A DNA stretch of 64,000 bases from an uncultured Burkholderiales bacterium (GTDB taxonomy: Bacteria; Pseudomonadota; Gammaproteobacteria; Burkholderiales; Burkholderiaceae_A), in assembly GCA_937864175.1 (NCBI GenBank), contig CALMJH010000017.1:35054-99053 (forward strand), given 5' to 3'. The notes under the pieces were generated by a model that made no database searches, was not told the origin of the DNA, and worked only from the letters and a program-made list of their open reading frames with translations. A program made the position numbers and the translations under genes. This document shows, in pieces, positions 32,606 through 43,936 of this stretch. The first letter of the stretch is position 1. Each line of letters opens with the position of its first letter.

Positions 32606-35600
32606 TCAGACGACTGCGGCCACTGAGGGTTCTGTCTGGCGACGGGCCGCCATCTCGCCCAAGGCACGTCGGTACTCGTTGGGGAAGACTTTGACAAACT
32701 TCGTCCGCGAGGTGGTCCAGTGGTCAAGGATCTCGCGGGCACGGACAGAGCCCGTCCAACGGTGATGGTCTTCGACAAGCCGCCGCAGTTGCTGCTCATC
32801 CGTCTGGCCCAGGTGCCAGATGCCCTGATCGAGGCTAGCCCTTTGCTCGTCCTCGGACAGGACCGGATCGAGACTCACCATGGCGGTGTTGCAGCGACTG
32901 GCGAAAGAGCCGTCTTCGTCGTAGACATAGGCGATGCCCCCCGACATACCCGCCGCGAAATTTCGGCCGGTCTGACCCAGCACCACAACCGTGCCGCCGG
33001 TCATGTACTCGCAGCCATGGTCACCAGTGCCCTCTACGACAGCCGTCGCGCCAGAGAGGCGGACCGCAAATCGCTCACCGGCGACGCCACGGAAGAAGGC
33101 CTCACCCGAGGTCGCACCATAGAGGACGGTGTTGCCCACGATGATGTTGTCATGGGCCACGCCACGAAACTCGATAGAGGGGCGAACGACAATCCGGCCA
33201 CCTGAGAGGCCTTTGCCGGTGTAGTCATTGGCATCCCCAATGAGGTAGAGCGTGATGCCTTTGGCCAGGAATGCTCCAAAAGACTGGCCGCCAGTTCCCT
33301 CTAGCTGGATGTGCAGCGTGTCGTCCGGCAGACCGTCTGGGTGATGCTTGACGAGTTCGCCTGAGAGCATGGCACCGACCGTTCGATTGACGTTGGTGAC
33401 GCGCTCGATGAACTGGACCTTCTCGCCACGATCGATGGCTGCCCTGGATTTCTGAATCAGGACCTGGTCGAGGGCCTTCTCCAGGCCATGATCCTGACTA
33501 GAGGAGTGGCGACGCTGCGCAACGTCTTGGACGGCCGGCTGGGCTAGCAGCCGGGAGAAGTCCAGGCCCTTGGCCTTCCAGTGGTCGACGCCCGGTCGCA
33601 TGTCGAGCAGGTCTGCACGGCCCACGAGGTCTTCAAAATGACGAATACCCAGCTGGGCCATGATCTGACGGGCCTCTTCGGCAACGAAGAAGAAAAAGTT
33701 CACCACATGCTCCGGCCGGCCCTGAAATTTTCTGCGCAGGACTGGGTCCTGGGTTGCTACACCCACCGGACAGGTGTTGAGGTGACATTTGCGCATCATG
33801 ATGCAGCCCTCGACCACCAATGGGGCCGTTGCAAATCCCATTTCGTCTGCGCCGAGCATGGCCGCAATCACGACATCACGACCCGTCTTCATCTGGCCAT
33901 CGGCCTGGACCCGAATCCGGTCTCGCAGTCCATTCAAGACGAGGGTCTGCTGGGTCTCGGCCAGACCAATCTCCCAGGGAGAGCCAGCGTGCTTAATGGA
34001 GGAGAGTGGTGAGGCCCCAGTGCCGCCATCGTGTCCTGCGATGACCAGATGGTCGGCCTTGGCCTTGGCGACGCCCGCGGCCACCGTGCCCACCCCAACC
34101 TCCGAGACGAGCTTGACCGAGATGTCTGCATGGGCCGCCACGTTTTTGAGGTCGTGGATCAGCTGGGCCAGGTCCTCAATGGAGTAGATGTCGTGGTGGG
34201 GAGGCGGGGAAATGAGTCCGACGCCAGGGACGGAGTGACGCAGCTCACCAATGTATTCAGAGACTTTTCCACCAGGAAGCTGGCCACCCTCGCCAGGTTT
34301 TGCGCCCTGGGCCATTTTGATCTGGACCTGGTCGGCCGAGACGAGATACTCGGTAGTGACACCAAAACGACCTGAGGCCACCTGCTTAATCTTGGAACGC
34401 AGGCTGTCGTGGTCGACCAGGGCATAGTCGGACTCGATCTGCTTGGCCCCAATGACGTCCGAGAGCCGAGTGCCTGCCGTGATGGCAATGCCTTTGAGCT
34501 CGTTTCGATAGCGACGCTTGTCCTCGCCACCTTCGCCGGTATTGGATTTGCCGCCGATTCGGTTCATGGCTACGGCCAGCGTGGCGTGGGCCTCGGTAGA
34601 GATCGAGCCCAGAGACATTGCACCGGTTGCAAATCGCTTGACGATCTCGGCCGCAGGCTCGACCTCGTCGAGGGGAATGGCCTTGGCGGGATCAAGCTTG
34701 AACTCAAAGAGGCCACGCAGGGTCATGTGTCGACGGCTCTGGTCATTAATGATCTGGGCGTAGTCTTTGTAGGTGTTGTAGCTATTGGCCCGGCTGGCGT
34801 GCTGGAGCTTGGCGATGGCATCGGGCGTCCACATGTGTTCCTCGCCCCGCACCCGCCAGGCATATTCGCCGCCAGTCTCCAGCATGTTGCTCAAGACTGG
34901 ATCGTCGCCGAAGGCCTGCCGATGGGTTCGGATGGCCTCTTCGGCCATCTCAAAAATGCCGATGCCCTCCACGGCGCTGGGCGTGTTGGTGAAGTACTGG
35001 TCGATGGTGGCCTGGTTGATGCCAATGGCCTCGAAGATCTGGGCGCCGCAGTACGACATGTAGGTCGAGATGCCCATCTTGGACATGATCTTCGAGAGAC
35101 CCTTGCCGATGGCCTTGATGAAGTTGGCCACGGCCTTTTCGGGGCTGAGGTCCTTGGAGAGAGTCTTGTGAAAATCGACAATGCTCTCCATGGCGAGGTA
35201 TGGATGGACAGCCTCCGCGCCGTAGCCGGCCAAAACGGCGAAGTGGTGGACCTCTCGGGCAGATCCAGTCTCAACGACCAGGCCAGCCAAGGTCCGCTTG
35301 CCCTCACGCACCAGGTGCTGGTGAATGGCTGAGAGAGCCAAGAGCGCAGGAATGGCCACGCGATCGGCTGCCACACCACGGTCGCTGATGATCAGAATAT
35401 TGGCACCAGCCGCTATTGCATCGACGGCCTCCGCCGCGATGGTGGCCAGGCGGGCCTCGATGCCCTCCTGCCCCCAGACCAGCGGATAGGTGATGTCCAA
35501 GACCTGGCTGCGGAATTTGCCGCGGGTGTGCTGCTCAATCTCTCTGAGCCGCTGCATGTCGGCGAAGTTCAGGATGGGCTGGCTGACCTCGAGTCGCAGA

Positions 35601-37315
35601 GGAGGGTTGACCTGATTGATGTCCAGCAGGTTGGGCTTGGGCCCAATGAAGGAGTTGAGCGACATCACAATGGCCTCCCGAATCGGGTCGATCGGGGGGT
35701 TGGTGACCTGCGCAAACAACTGCTTGAAGTAGTGATAGAGAGGCTTGTTTTTGTCGGAGAGGACGGCCAGTGGGGAGTCGTTGCCCATTGAGCCGATGCC
35801 CTCCTCGCCCGCCTGGGCCATGGGGGCCATCAGGAACTTGAGGTCCTCCTGGGTGTAGCCAAAGGCCTGCTGCCGATCGATCAGTGGCAAGTCGCTGGCC
35901 ATCGGGACGTTCTCTGCCTCGGGATTCAGGCTGGTAAGTTCTACCCGAACGTTTTCGATCCACTGCTTGTAGGGTCTAGATTGTGAGAGGGCACTCTTGA
36001 GTTCGTCGTCCTGAATCATCCGGCCCTGCTCAAGGTCGATCAGAAACATCTTGCCTGGCTGTAGACGCCACTTGCGAACGATCCGACTCTCGGGAATGGG
36101 CAGAACCCCGGACTCCGACGCCATGATGACGACCTCGTCATCGGTGATGCAGTAACGAGAGGGCCGAAGGCCATTTCGATCGAGGGTTGCACCGATCTGG
36201 CGGCCATCGGTAAAGACGATGGAGGCGGGACCATCCCAGGGTTCCATCATGGAGGCGTGGTACTCGTAGAAGGCCCGACGTCCTTCCTCCATGGTGGTGT
36301 GCTGCTCCCAGGGTTCGGGAATCATCATCATGACGGCATGGGCCAGTGGGTAGCCGGCCGCCACCAAGAGTTCTAGGCAGTTGTCGAACGTGGCCGTGTC
36401 TGACTGCCCAGCGAAGCTAATGGGGTAGAGCTTCTGGAGGTCTGCGCCAAGGACTGGGCTGTTCATGACCCCTTCTCTGGCTCGCATCCAGTTGTAGTTG
36501 CCTTTAACGGTATTGATCTCGCCGTTGTGCGCCACCATGCGGTAGGGGTGCGCCAGCGGCCACTCGGGGAAGGTGTTGGTCGAGAAGCGTTGGTGGACCA
36601 AGGCCAGTGCCGAGACGCAGCGGGGGTCTGCAAGGTCTTTGAAGTAGACGCCCACCTGATCGGCCAGCAGGAGTCCCTTGTAGACAATCGTCCTGCTCGA
36701 CATGGACGGCACGTAGTACTCCTTGCCGTGCTTCAGGCCCAGCGACTGGATGGCACTAGAGGCGGTCTTTCGAATGACATAGAGCTTGCGCTCAAGCGCG
36801 TCTTGGACCACGACATCCGTCCCGCGGCCAATAAAGAGCTGGCGAATGACCGGTTCTTTGGCCCGGACCCGCGGCGACATGGGCATTTCGGCATTGGTGG
36901 GAACGTCTCGCCAGCCCAGGACCACCTGGCCCTCGGCCATGACCGCACGCTCCAGAGCCCGCTCACAGGCCAGCCGGCTGGCATGTTCCTTCGGCAAAAA
37001 AACCATGCCAACACCGTATTCGCCGGCCGGTGGCAAGGCGATGCCTTGCAGGGCCATCTCCTCTCGAAAGAAGGCGTCAGGGATCTGCAGCAGGATGCCC
37101 GCGCCGTCGCCCATCAGGGCATCGGCGCCCACCGCGCCACGATGGTCGAGGTTCCTGAGAATGAGCAGGCCCTGCTGCACGATTTCGTGGGATTTGCGTC
37201 CCCGCATCTGGGCGACAAAGCCCACGCCGCAGGCATCGTGCTCATGGGCGGGGTTGTAGAGCCCGAAGGCCGTCTGAGGGGAAGACGAATCGTTGGGGGT
37301 GACGGACTGAGCCAT
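32606..37315 (-). CDS. gltB: Glutamate synthase large subunit
   Basis: [16 protein letters not shown] class-II amidotransferase N-terminus, [20 protein letters not shown], GxxG repeat C-terminus. Confidence 0.96.
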   Translation of the reverse strand: MAQSVTPNDSSSPQTAFGLYNPAHEHDACGVGFVAQMRGRKSHEIVQQGLLILRNLDHRGAVGADALMGDGAGILLQIPDAFFREEMALQGIALPPAGEYGVGMVFLPKEHASRLACERALERAVMAEGQVVLGWRDVPTNAEMPMSPRVRAKEPVIRQLFIGRGTDVVVQDALERKLYVIRKTASSAIQSLGLKHGKEYYVPSMSSRTIVYKGLLLADQVGVYFKDLADPRCVSALALVHQRFSTNTFPEWPLAHPYRMVAHNGEINTVKGNYNWMRAREGVMNSPVLGADLQKLYPISFAGQSDTATFDNCLELLVAAGYPLAHAVMMMIPEPWEQHTTMEEGRRAFYEYHASMMEPWDGPASIVFTDGRQIGATLDRNGLRPSRYCITDDEVVIMASESGVLPIPESRIVRKWRLQPGKMFLIDLEQGRMIQDDELKSALSQSRPYKQWIENVRVELTSLNPEAENVPMASDLPLIDRQQAFGYTQEDLKFLMAPMAQAGEEGIGSMGNDSPLAVLSDKNKPLYHYFKQLFAQVTNPPIDPIREAIVMSLNSFIGPKPNLLDINQVNPPLRLEVSQPILNFADMQRLREIEQHTRGKFRSQVLDITYPLVWGQEGIEARLATIAAEAVDAIAAGANILIISDRGVAADRVAIPALLALSAIHQHLVREGKRTLAGLVVETGSAREVHHFAVLAGYGAEAVHPYLAMESIVDFHKTLSKDLSPEKAVANFIKAIGKGLSKIMSKMGISTYMSYCGAQIFEAIGINQATIDQYFTNTPSAVEGIGIFEMAEEAIRTHRQAFGDDPVLSNMLETGGEYAWRVRGEEHMWTPDAIAKLQHASRANSYNTYKDYAQIINDQSRRHMTLRGLFEFKLDPAKAIPLDEVEPAAEIVKRFATGAMSLGSISTEAHATLAVAMNRIGGKSNTGEGGEDKRRYRNELKGIAITAGTRLSDVIGAKQIESDYALVDHDSLRSKIKQVASGRFGVTTEYLVSADQVQIKMAQGAKPGEGGQLPGGKVSEYIGELRHSVPGVGLISPPPHHDIYSIEDLAQLIHDLKNVAAHADISVKLVSEVGVGTVAAGVAKAKADHLVIAGHDGGTGASPLSSIKHAGSPWEIGLAETQQTLVLNGLRDRIRVQADGQMKTGRDVVIAAMLGADEMGFATAPLVVEGCIMMRKCHLNTCPVGVATQDPVLRRKFQGRPEHVVNFFFFVAEEARQIMAQLGIRHFEDLVGRADLLDMRPGVDHWKAKGLDFSRLLAQPAVQDVAQRRHSSSQDHGLEKALDQVLIQKSRAAIDRGEKVQFIERVTNVNRTVGAMLSGELVKHHPDGLPDDTLHIQLEGTGGQSFGAFLAKGITLYLIGDANDYTGKGLSGGRIVVRPSIEFRGVAHDNIIVGNTVLYGATSGEAFFRGVAGERFAVRLSGATAVVEGTGDHGCEYMTGGTVVVLGQTGRNFAAGMSGGIAYVYDEDGSFASRCNTAMVSLDPVLSEDEQRASLDQGIWHLGQTDEQQLRRLVEDHHRWTGSVRAREILDHWTTSRTKFVKVFPNEYRRALGEMAARRQTEPSVAAVV

Positions 37316-37481
37316 GGTGGCAGTGCTCTCGAAAACAAAAAGGGCACCCATTGTCGCGCAGACCCCCTGGTTTAGGCTAGACAGAGGACCTACAGAAACT
37401 CGATAAAGACTGATTTTTAATTGGGGTCAGTACAAATATTTAAGTCCAGGGGGCCGGTCTTGAAATTTTATTAGGGACACC

Positions 37482-38189
37482 TCATTGGGGAGTCTCAGTG
37501 GCCTTAAGACGGGGCCTTCCGCGCGGCCGAAGCCGCCACTGTTCCTGAAAGACCGGCGGGCACGAGGCCCAGCCCGCCTCCGTCAGCAGGGGCCTGCCCG
37601 TTGAGAGGCCACGGCCAATCTGGGCGACCATGGACTCCGCCAGGGGCTCAGAGAGCCTCTGGCGATAAGCCCTCTCACGTTCAAACGGGGTATTGCCCAG
37701 GGCCCAATAGACGGGCAAGGCCTGCACCGGACTGCCCATCGGTGAGCGCTGACCAGCCCAGAGTCCGGTGCTCGACCACGGCCAGTCCAAGGCGGAGGCC
37801 GCCAGGCCAAGTCGCTGGGCCTGGCCGTCCAGGAAGCGCTTGACCTCGAGACCGAAAGCCTGGGCATCCACCCAATAACTCCGGTAGCGACCATCGAAGG
37901 GCGTGCCACTGCGAGCCCAACGTCGGTTGAATTGCGCCACATACCGACGACCCAGCTGCTGCATCACGTCGGCAATCGCACGGGTCCGCTGGGGGGTGAC
38001 CAGCCAGTGGGCCTCACGGTCGGTGCAGGTCCAGGCATGGACCCAGAGTCCGCAGCCTTGGGCGGCCTCAAAAAATACTCGAAGGTAGGTCTCGCGATCC
38101 TGGTCATCGAGACAGAAGGCCTGGCCAGCATGCCCACGCTGCATCAGGTGATAACAGCGCCCAGTTGCGATACTCCGGGGGCGACGCAT
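37482..38189 (-). CDS. RAYT / IS200-like (Y1_Tnp) transposase homologue with degenerate HUH motif
   Basis: CYHLMQRGHAGQAFCLDDQDRETYL...TDREAHWLVTP...RYVAQFNRRWARSGTPFDGRYRSYWVD. Confidence 0.8.
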   Translation of the reverse strand: MRRPRSIATGRCYHLMQRGHAGQAFCLDDQDRETYLRVFFEAAQGCGLWVHAWTCTDREAHWLVTPQRTRAIADVMQQLGRRYVAQFNRRWARSGTPFDGRYRSYWVDAQAFGLEVKRFLDGQAQRLGLAASALDWPWSSTGLWAGQRSPMGSPVQALPVYWALGNTPFERERAYRQRLSEPLAESMVAQIGRGLSTGRPLLTEAGWASCPPVFQEQWRLRPRGRPRLKATETPQ

Positions 38190-38223
38190 CAGCGGTCTCC
38201 TTCTACCCGTGCGTCTTTGCGCA

Positions 38224-39387
38224 TTAGAGGCTCACCCGGGCGGGCCACTGGGCCCTTCCCGGAAAGCAGTCGGCATGCCGAAGCATGGCCTGTCGATCTG
38301 TCAGGCCCGCAATCTCATCGGCGGCCTCTCGTCGGGCGAGGTGGGGAGCCTCATGGTCCTGTCGAGCCGCAAGGGCCAGGCCAAAGAGGTCGCTCACCAC
38401 CAGCTCTGCCACCGTCGTCATCTCCACTACCCGTGGATGTCGATAGAGCCGCTGACGGAGAAAAGACTTGAGTGCCTGAACCTTTGGACCCATCTCGTCC
38501 GAAAAGCCCACGAGAGGACTGGCCATCTCTCGCACTTGGGCGGCAGTCTCGATGCCGTTGGCGACCAGCCGAGACAGAGTGGACTGGGTCAGGTCATCGA
38601 TCTGCTCGTTGATCATCCCCCGAATCAGCTCACAGACCAGCCGGTCACGATCGAGGCCTGGGTACTGGGTGGTGAGCCTGCGCAAGTGCGGTGCTACCAA
38701 GGCCTGCTCCTGCACCTCCTCAAAGACCAGGAGTCCTGATCGCAGACCATCGTCGAGGTCATGGTGGTTGTAGGCCACCTCGTCGGCCAGGTTCGCCAGC
38801 TGGGCCTCCAGGCTCGGTGATTGACGATCAAGGAATCGCTGACCGACCTCTCCGAGTCTGGTCGCCAGCCGGATGGAACAGTGCTTGAGAATGCCCTCAC
38901 GGGTCTCAAAGCAGAGGTTGAGGCCATCGAAATCGGCATAACGATGCTCGAGACGATCGACCACTCGAAGGCTCTGCAGGTTGTGCTCAAAGCCCTGAAG
39001 GCCCGCACTGGCGTCTTGTAGGGCTCGGTTCAGGGAATGCTGTCCGGCGTGGCCAAAGGGGGTATGGCCCAAGTCGTGCGCCAGACAGATGGCCTCGGTG
39101 AGCTCCTCATCGAGCCGCAGGCGCCTGGCAACCGACCGGGCAATCTGGGCCACCTCCAGGCTGTGGGTGAGACGCGTTCGAAAGAGGTCTCCCTCATGGT
39201 TGACGAAGACCTGTGTCTTGTAGAGCAACTTACGAAAGGCAGTGGAGTGAACAATGCGGTCCCGATCCCTTTGAAAGACAGACCGACCCGGAGCAGCAGG
39301 CTCGGGGTGGCGCCGGCCACGACTCTGGTCTGCCCGACTCGCATAACTCGCCAGGCCCAACCCCGACTCCAGGCCAGCTGAGGTCAC
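38224..39387 (-). CDS. dgt: dGTPase-like dNTP triphosphohydrolase (HD domain)
   Basis: [52 protein letters not shown]. Confidence 0.9.
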   Translation of the reverse strand: MTSAGLESGLGLASYASRADQSRGRRHPEPAAPGRSVFQRDRDRIVHSTAFRKLLYKTQVFVNHEGDLFRTRLTHSLEVAQIARSVARRLRLDEELTEAICLAHDLGHTPFGHAGQHSLNRALQDASAGLQGFEHNLQSLRVVDRLEHRYADFDGLNLCFETREGILKHCSIRLATRLGEVGQRFLDRQSPSLEAQLANLADEVAYNHHDLDDGLRSGLLVFEEVQEQALVAPHLRRLTTQYPGLDRDRLVCELIRGMINEQIDDLTQSTLSRLVANGIETAAQVREMASPLVGFSDEMGPKVQALKSFLRQRLYRHPRVVEMTTVAELVVSDLFGLALAARQDHEAPHLARREAADEIAGLTDRQAMLRHADCFPGRAQWPARVSL

Positions 39388-40547
39388 GTCAGGGCAAGAC
39401 CATGCTGGGCGGCCTCAATGGCCTGGCAGACCGCCTGATCCTCGACTGGCCTGAACTCTGAGCGCCCCAGGCCCCGCAACAGAATGTAGCGAATGTGGCC
39501 ACCACTGGCCTTCTTGTCGTGGGCCATCCACTCCAAATAGGTCGAGGCAGGCCAGTCTGGAGGCTGGAGGGGCAGGCCGGCCTGCCCAATCAGACGAACC
39601 AGCCTGGCGAGCGCCGCCGCATCGAGCTGGCCGAGTTTGTGCGACAAGAGGCCAGCCATTGCCATGCCGCAGCCAACGGCTTCTCCATGGAGCCAGACAC
39701 CAAAACCAAGTCCTGCCTCGATGGCGTGGCCAAAGGTGTGGCCAAAATTCAGCAGGGCCCGCTGACCCGAGGACTCCCGCTCGTCGGCCGCAACGACCTG
39801 AGCCTTGATCTGACACGAGCGCTCAATTGCATAGGCCAACGCAGCGGGCTCTCGCGCAACCAGGGCCGGCATATTCTGCTCAAGCCAATCAAAAAACTGG
39901 GCGTCCAAGATGGCCCCGTACTTAATGACCTCCGCCAGACCGGCCGAGAGCTCCCGGCTGGGGAGAGTCTTGAGGACCGTCATGTCAATGACCACAGCCT
40001 TGGGCTGATAAAAGGCCCCAATCATGTTCTTGCCAAGGGGATGGTTGATGGCCGTCTTGCCACCAACCGAGGAATCCACCTGCGACAGCAGCGTGGTCGG
40101 AACCTGCACAAAATCGATGCCCCGCTGGTAACAGGCCGCAGCAAAACCACCCATATCCCCAATGACGCCGCCGCCGAGCGCAATGAGGGTTGCCGACCGA
40201 TCAATACGGGCCTGCATGAGGTGGTCGAAAATCTGCATCAGGCCAGAGAAGTCTTTGTGGGCCTCTCCGTCGGCCAGGACCACCTGGGAGACCGAATGTC
40301 CAAGTTCCGAGAGACACCCCACCAGCCGCTCACCATAGAGGGGCATGACCACCTCGTTGGAGACGACGACCACCTGACGGCCCGGCTTGAGAGCGGTCGA
40401 CCAGACCTGGGCCTGGTCGAGCAGCCCCTCACCGATCCAGATTGGGTAAGTCCGGTCTTGCAGGCAGACTTCAACGGTCGCCCGCAAGCCGTCTATGGAG
40501 ATGGCGGCCTTAGGGTCCTGAAGCATGGGATGTGCTGTCGGTGTCAT
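39384..40547 (-). CDS. aroB: 3-dehydroquinate synthase
   Basis: [46 protein letters not shown]; start trimmed. Confidence 0.95.
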   Translation of the reverse strand: MTPTAHPMLQDPKAAISIDGLRATVEVCLQDRTYPIWIGEGLLDQAQVWSTALKPGRQVVVVSNEVVMPLYGERLVGCLSELGHSVSQVVLADGEAHKDFSGLMQIFDHLMQARIDRSATLIALGGGVIGDMGGFAAACYQRGIDFVQVPTTLLSQVDSSVGGKTAINHPLGKNMIGAFYQPKAVVIDMTVLKTLPSRELSAGLAEVIKYGAILDAQFFDWLEQNMPALVAREPAALAYAIERSCQIKAQVVAADERESSGQRALLNFGHTFGHAIEAGLGFGVWLHGEAVGCGMAMAGLLSHKLGQLDAAALARLVRLIGQAGLPLQPPDWPASTYLEWMAHDKKASGGHIRYILLRGLGRSEFRPVEDQAVCQAIEAAQHGLALT

Positions 40548-41094
40548 GGTAGACCTCACCAGAGGCGTTGGAAATAAGTCCTGCGGCCAGAAGGTGGCCA
40601 AGCACCTGGCTGACCACCTGGCTGGGAGACCCTTGGCTGCTGGGAACAATGACCGTGGCCAGTTCTCGGTAGACCGGGTCTCGGGCCTCGTAGAGGGTCT
40701 CCAGGGTCGTCCGGGGATCGTCGGACTGGGTCAGCAGCGGTCGCGAGGCATCGTGCCGAAGACGCTGCCAGAGTTGTCGCGGCTGGGCCTGGAGGTAGAC
40801 CACAAAGCCTAGGGCAATAAGGGGGCGATTTGCCTTCTGAACAGGTGCCCCGCCACCGGTCGTCACGATCTGGCCGGGCGTGGCCATGATCTCCGCCAAG
40901 GCCTTGGACTCTCTTGCCCGAAAACCAGCCTCACCCTCAACCTCAAAAATATTGGCTACGGAGGTACCGCAGCGCTCCTCAATCCAATGGTCTGTATCGA
41001 CCAGCGGCCATTGGATGCGCTGGGCCAGCCGCCGGCCAATGGTCGTCTTGCCAGCGCCCATAAGGCCAATCAGGACGATGTTTTTTTTAGGCAT
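40510..41094 (-). CDS. aroK: Shikimate kinase
   Basis: [38 protein letters not shown]. Confidence 0.95.
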   Translation of the reverse strand: MPKKNIVLIGLMGAGKTTIGRRLAQRIQWPLVDTDHWIEERCGTSVANIFEVEGEAGFRARESKALAEIMATPGQIVTTGGGAPVQKANRPLIALGFVVYLQAQPRQLWQRLRHDASRPLLTQSDDPRTTLETLYEARDPVYRELATVIVPSSQGSPSQVVSQVLGHLLAAGLISNASGEVYHDTDSTSHASGP

Positions 41095-41138
41095 GCCGCT
41101 CATCGAAATGAGTCTAGCAGGCGATACACTTGGGTGTT

Positions 41139-43376
41139 ATGCGACTGCTGATGCGATTTCTTCTGCTGAGCCTCTGGGCTGGCCTTGGCCTAGTGGGCAT
41201 CAGCCTGCTGGTCATCGCCCTGGCCACCCCCCGGCTGCCGGAGGTGACGGCACTGGCCGATTACCGACCCAAGGTGCCGCTTCGCATCATGACAGCCGAT
41301 GGCGTGCTTATTGGTGAGTTTGGGGAAGAGCGTCGTAGCGTGGTCCGAATCGCAGAGGTCCCCAAGCCGCTGATTCACGCCATTTTGGCCGCCGAGGACG
41401 ACCAGTTCTACCAGCATGCCGGCATCGACCCGGCCGGCATCGTTCGAAGTCTTCTGGCCAACCTGGTCTCCGCCAGCAAGGCCCAGGGCGGCAGTACCAT
41501 CACCATGCAGGTCGCCCGAAATTTCTACCTCTCGACCGAAAAGACCTTCACCCGAAAAATCTATGAGGTCCTGCTGGCCTTCGAGATCGAGAGAAAGCTC
41601 AGCAAAGACCAGATCCTCGAGCTCTACATCAACCAGATCTACCTGGGACGTCGCGCCTACGGCTTTGCCTCTGCCGCCCAGATTTATTTTGGAAAATCCA
41701 TTGGGCAACTCAGCATTGCCGAAGCGGCCATGCTGGCTGGGCTTCCAAAGGCCCCCTCTACCTTCAACCCCGTGGCCAACCCCCGGCGAGCCAAAGTCCG
41801 ACAAGACTACGTGCTGGGGCGCATGCACAAGCTTCGGCTCATTAGCAATGCCCAGTTTACCCAGGCCGCCAAAGAGAAACTCAAGGTGGTTGGTCGGGGC
41901 GAGGACTATGCCGTGACAGCCCCCTACGTCGCTGAGATGGTCAGGCAGCAGATGGTGGCGCAATTCCCCAACGACGCCTACAGCCGTGGTCTCACCGTCT
42001 TCACCACCATTCGGTCTAACGAGCAGAGGGCCGCCCACAACGCCCTGCGGGCCGGACTGATTGACTTCGACCGTCGACAAGGCTGGCGTGGACCAGAGGC
42101 AGTCATCACCCTGCCCAGGCAGGCCGAGGACCGTGAGGACGCCATAGAGGACACGCTGGCGGAGCGACCAGACAGCGACGGTCTCCTGACCGCAGTGGTC
42201 CTTGAGGCCAAGGAAGACCTGGTGCGGGTCATGCGCAGCCAAGGCCAGCAGATCGAAATCCGCGGTGAGGGACTAAAGTTTGCGGCCAAAGGTCTCAGTG
42301 CCAACGCGCTGCCCACCCAGAGAATCAAGCCAGGTGCGGTGGTCCGCATTCGCAAGCTCGATGCAGACCACTATGAACTCACCCAGCTACCCGAAGTCGA
42401 GGGGGCCTTCATTGCCATTCAGACCGATACGGGTGCCCTGCGGTCTTTGGTGGGTGGCTTCGATTTTCGTCAGAACAAATTCAACCATGTCACACAGGCC
42501 TACCGGCAGCCCGGCTCAACCATTAAGCCTTTTGTCTATGCCGCTGCTCTGGAAAAAGGCTTCTCGGCCAGCAGCGTCATTAACGACGCTCCGGTGAGCT
42601 TCGACCCCGGACAGACCGGCGGCCAGGTCTGGGACCCAAAGAACTACGACGGCACTTACGATGGCCCCATCAGCCTTCGAGATGGCCTGGCCAGATCCAA
42701 AAACATGGTCTCGATTCGGCTGCTCCACGCAGTGGGCCCCAAATACGCCCAGACCGTCCTCTCACGTTTTGGCTTTGAGGCCGAGAAAAATCCTCCCTAT
42801 CTCACTCTGGCACTGGGAGCCGGCAGCACCACCCCGCTCCAGATGGCCACTGCCTATGCGGCCTTTGCCAATGGCGGGTTTCGAGTAACGCCTTACTTTA
42901 TTGATCGGGTGGTCGATGAGCGTGGGGCGCTGGTCAGTCGAACAGAGCCGGCGAGAGCGGGCGAAGAGGCGCCGAGAATCATGGATGAGCGCCATGCCTT
43001 TCTCATGCACAACCTGCTCCAGGGCGTCATTAAGAACGGCACCGGAAAGAAGGCCCTTTCGCTGGGGCGTCAAGACCTGGCCGGCAAAACCGGCACCACG
43101 AATGATGCGCAAGACGCCTGGTTTGCAGGCTACCAGCCAAGGCTGGCCGCAGTCGCCTGGGTGGGTTACGACCAGCCAAGGTCTCTGGGTGAGCGCGAGA
43201 CGGGAGGCGGTCTGGCCCTGCCAATTTGGATTTCGTTTATGAGTGAGGCGCTCAAAAAAATACCTCAGCAGAACACCAATCCGCCGGCGGGTCTCCTGAG
43301 AATCTCGGGGGAGTACTACGTGCCCGACAATGCGCCGGGCGTTGGGGTCTCCTCCCTGGGCCTGCAGAACCCCTAG
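41139..43376 (+). CDS. mrcA: Penicillin-binding protein 1A
   Basis: AEDDQFYQHAGID, GGSTITMQVARNFYLS, GSTIKPFVY, AGKTGTTNDAQDAWFAGY. Confidence 0.95.
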   Translation: MRLLMRFLLLSLWAGLGLVGISLLVIALATPRLPEVTALADYRPKVPLRIMTADGVLIGEFGEERRSVVRIAEVPKPLIHAILAAEDDQFYQHAGIDPAGIVRSLLANLVSASKAQGGSTITMQVARNFYLSTEKTFTRKIYEVLLAFEIERKLSKDQILELYINQIYLGRRAYGFASAAQIYFGKSIGQLSIAEAAMLAGLPKAPSTFNPVANPRRAKVRQDYVLGRMHKLRLISNAQFTQAAKEKLKVVGRGEDYAVTAPYVAEMVRQQMVAQFPNDAYSRGLTVFTTIRSNEQRAAHNALRAGLIDFDRRQGWRGPEAVITLPRQAEDREDAIEDTLAERPDSDGLLTAVVLEAKEDLVRVMRSQGQQIEIRGEGLKFAAKGLSANALPTQRIKPGAVVRIRKLDADHYELTQLPEVEGAFIAIQTDTGALRSLVGGFDFRQNKFNHVTQAYRQPGSTIKPFVYAAALEKGFSASSVINDAPVSFDPGQTGGQVWDPKNYDGTYDGPISLRDGLARSKNMVSIRLLHAVGPKYAQTVLSRFGFEAEKNPPYLTLALGAGSTTPLQMATAYAAFANGGFRVTPYFIDRVVDERGALVSRTEPARAGEEAPRIMDERHAFLMHNLLQGVIKNGTGKKALSLGRQDLAGKTGTTNDAQDAWFAGYQPRLAAVAWVGYDQPRSLGERETGGGLALPIWISFMSEALKKIPQQNTNPPAGLLRISGEYYVPDNAPGVGVSSLGLQNP

Positions 43377-43717
43377 AAGTCCTGGGTCTGTCCCTGGGCC
43401 TGACAGTCGGTGCCGGCCAGTCGGCTGGCATGGTCTGCAAAGACCTGCTCGAACAGGCCATAGCCCCGAGTGTCCTGCCAGCCCTCAGTTGTCAGCACAA
43501 AATGGTGGGCCCCATGCTGGGAGGCAAGCCAGAGTTGCTGGGTGGGCGCCTGAGCATTGGTGATGATTTTTTGGCCAGACTCGAACTCGGTCTCCAAGAC
43601 TGGGCCATGCTGGCTGCACTCAATGGCCAGGTCTGCCTCTTGATTCCAACGATCGACCTGCGCCTCAACCCAACGAAAGGCTGACTCGATTTTTTCAAGG
43701 TACTCGGTTTCGGTCAT
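43373..43717 (-). CDS. cyaY: Iron donor protein CyaY (frataxin)
   Basis: LEIESGQKIITNAQAPTQQLWLAS-type core: FESGQKIITNAQAPTQQLWLASQHGAHHF. Confidence 0.9.
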   Translation of the reverse strand: MTETEYLEKIESAFRWVEAQVDRWNQEADLAIECSQHGPVLETEFESGQKIITNAQAPTQQLWLASQHGAHHFVLTTEGWQDTRGYGLFEQVFADHASRLAGTDCQAQGQTQDF

Positions 43718-43729
43718 ACTCCCACCATC

Positions 43730-43936
43730 ATGAAAAGCCCAAATTTGGATTGTCCCTCAGGCCAGGCCCCACGGACCTCAAACCAGACAAATCTCGGGGC
43801 CAACTGCAGCGGTCTCTTGCGGCTTGCCTTGGGCCTCTGTCTGGTCACGGTCCTCGGCGGCTGCGGACAAAAAGGCGCTCTCTTCCTTCCCAAGCCTCAG
43901 TTTCCGCCAGAGACCCAGGCCCAGGATCGGCCATGA
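43730..43936 (+). CDS. lptM: Small lipoprotein LptM-like
   Basis: Lipobox LGGCGQKGALFLPKP; directly upstream of lysA. Confidence 0.82.
   Translation: MKSPNLDCPSGQAPRTSNQTNLGANCSGLLRLALGLCLVTVLGGCGQKGALFLPKPQFPPETQAQDRP

Noticed and set aside
32572-32799. N-terminal extension of the gltD ORF (start 32799)
   Set aside because: Extension reads out of frame through the gltB C-terminus; canonical GltD N-terminus starts at 32571.
37365-37453. CCCCCTGG/CCAGGGGG arms flanking the AT-rich gltB upstream region
   Set aside because: 8-bp arms about 80 bp apart in a high-GC genome are weak evidence; no clear promoter or IS-end signature tied to them.
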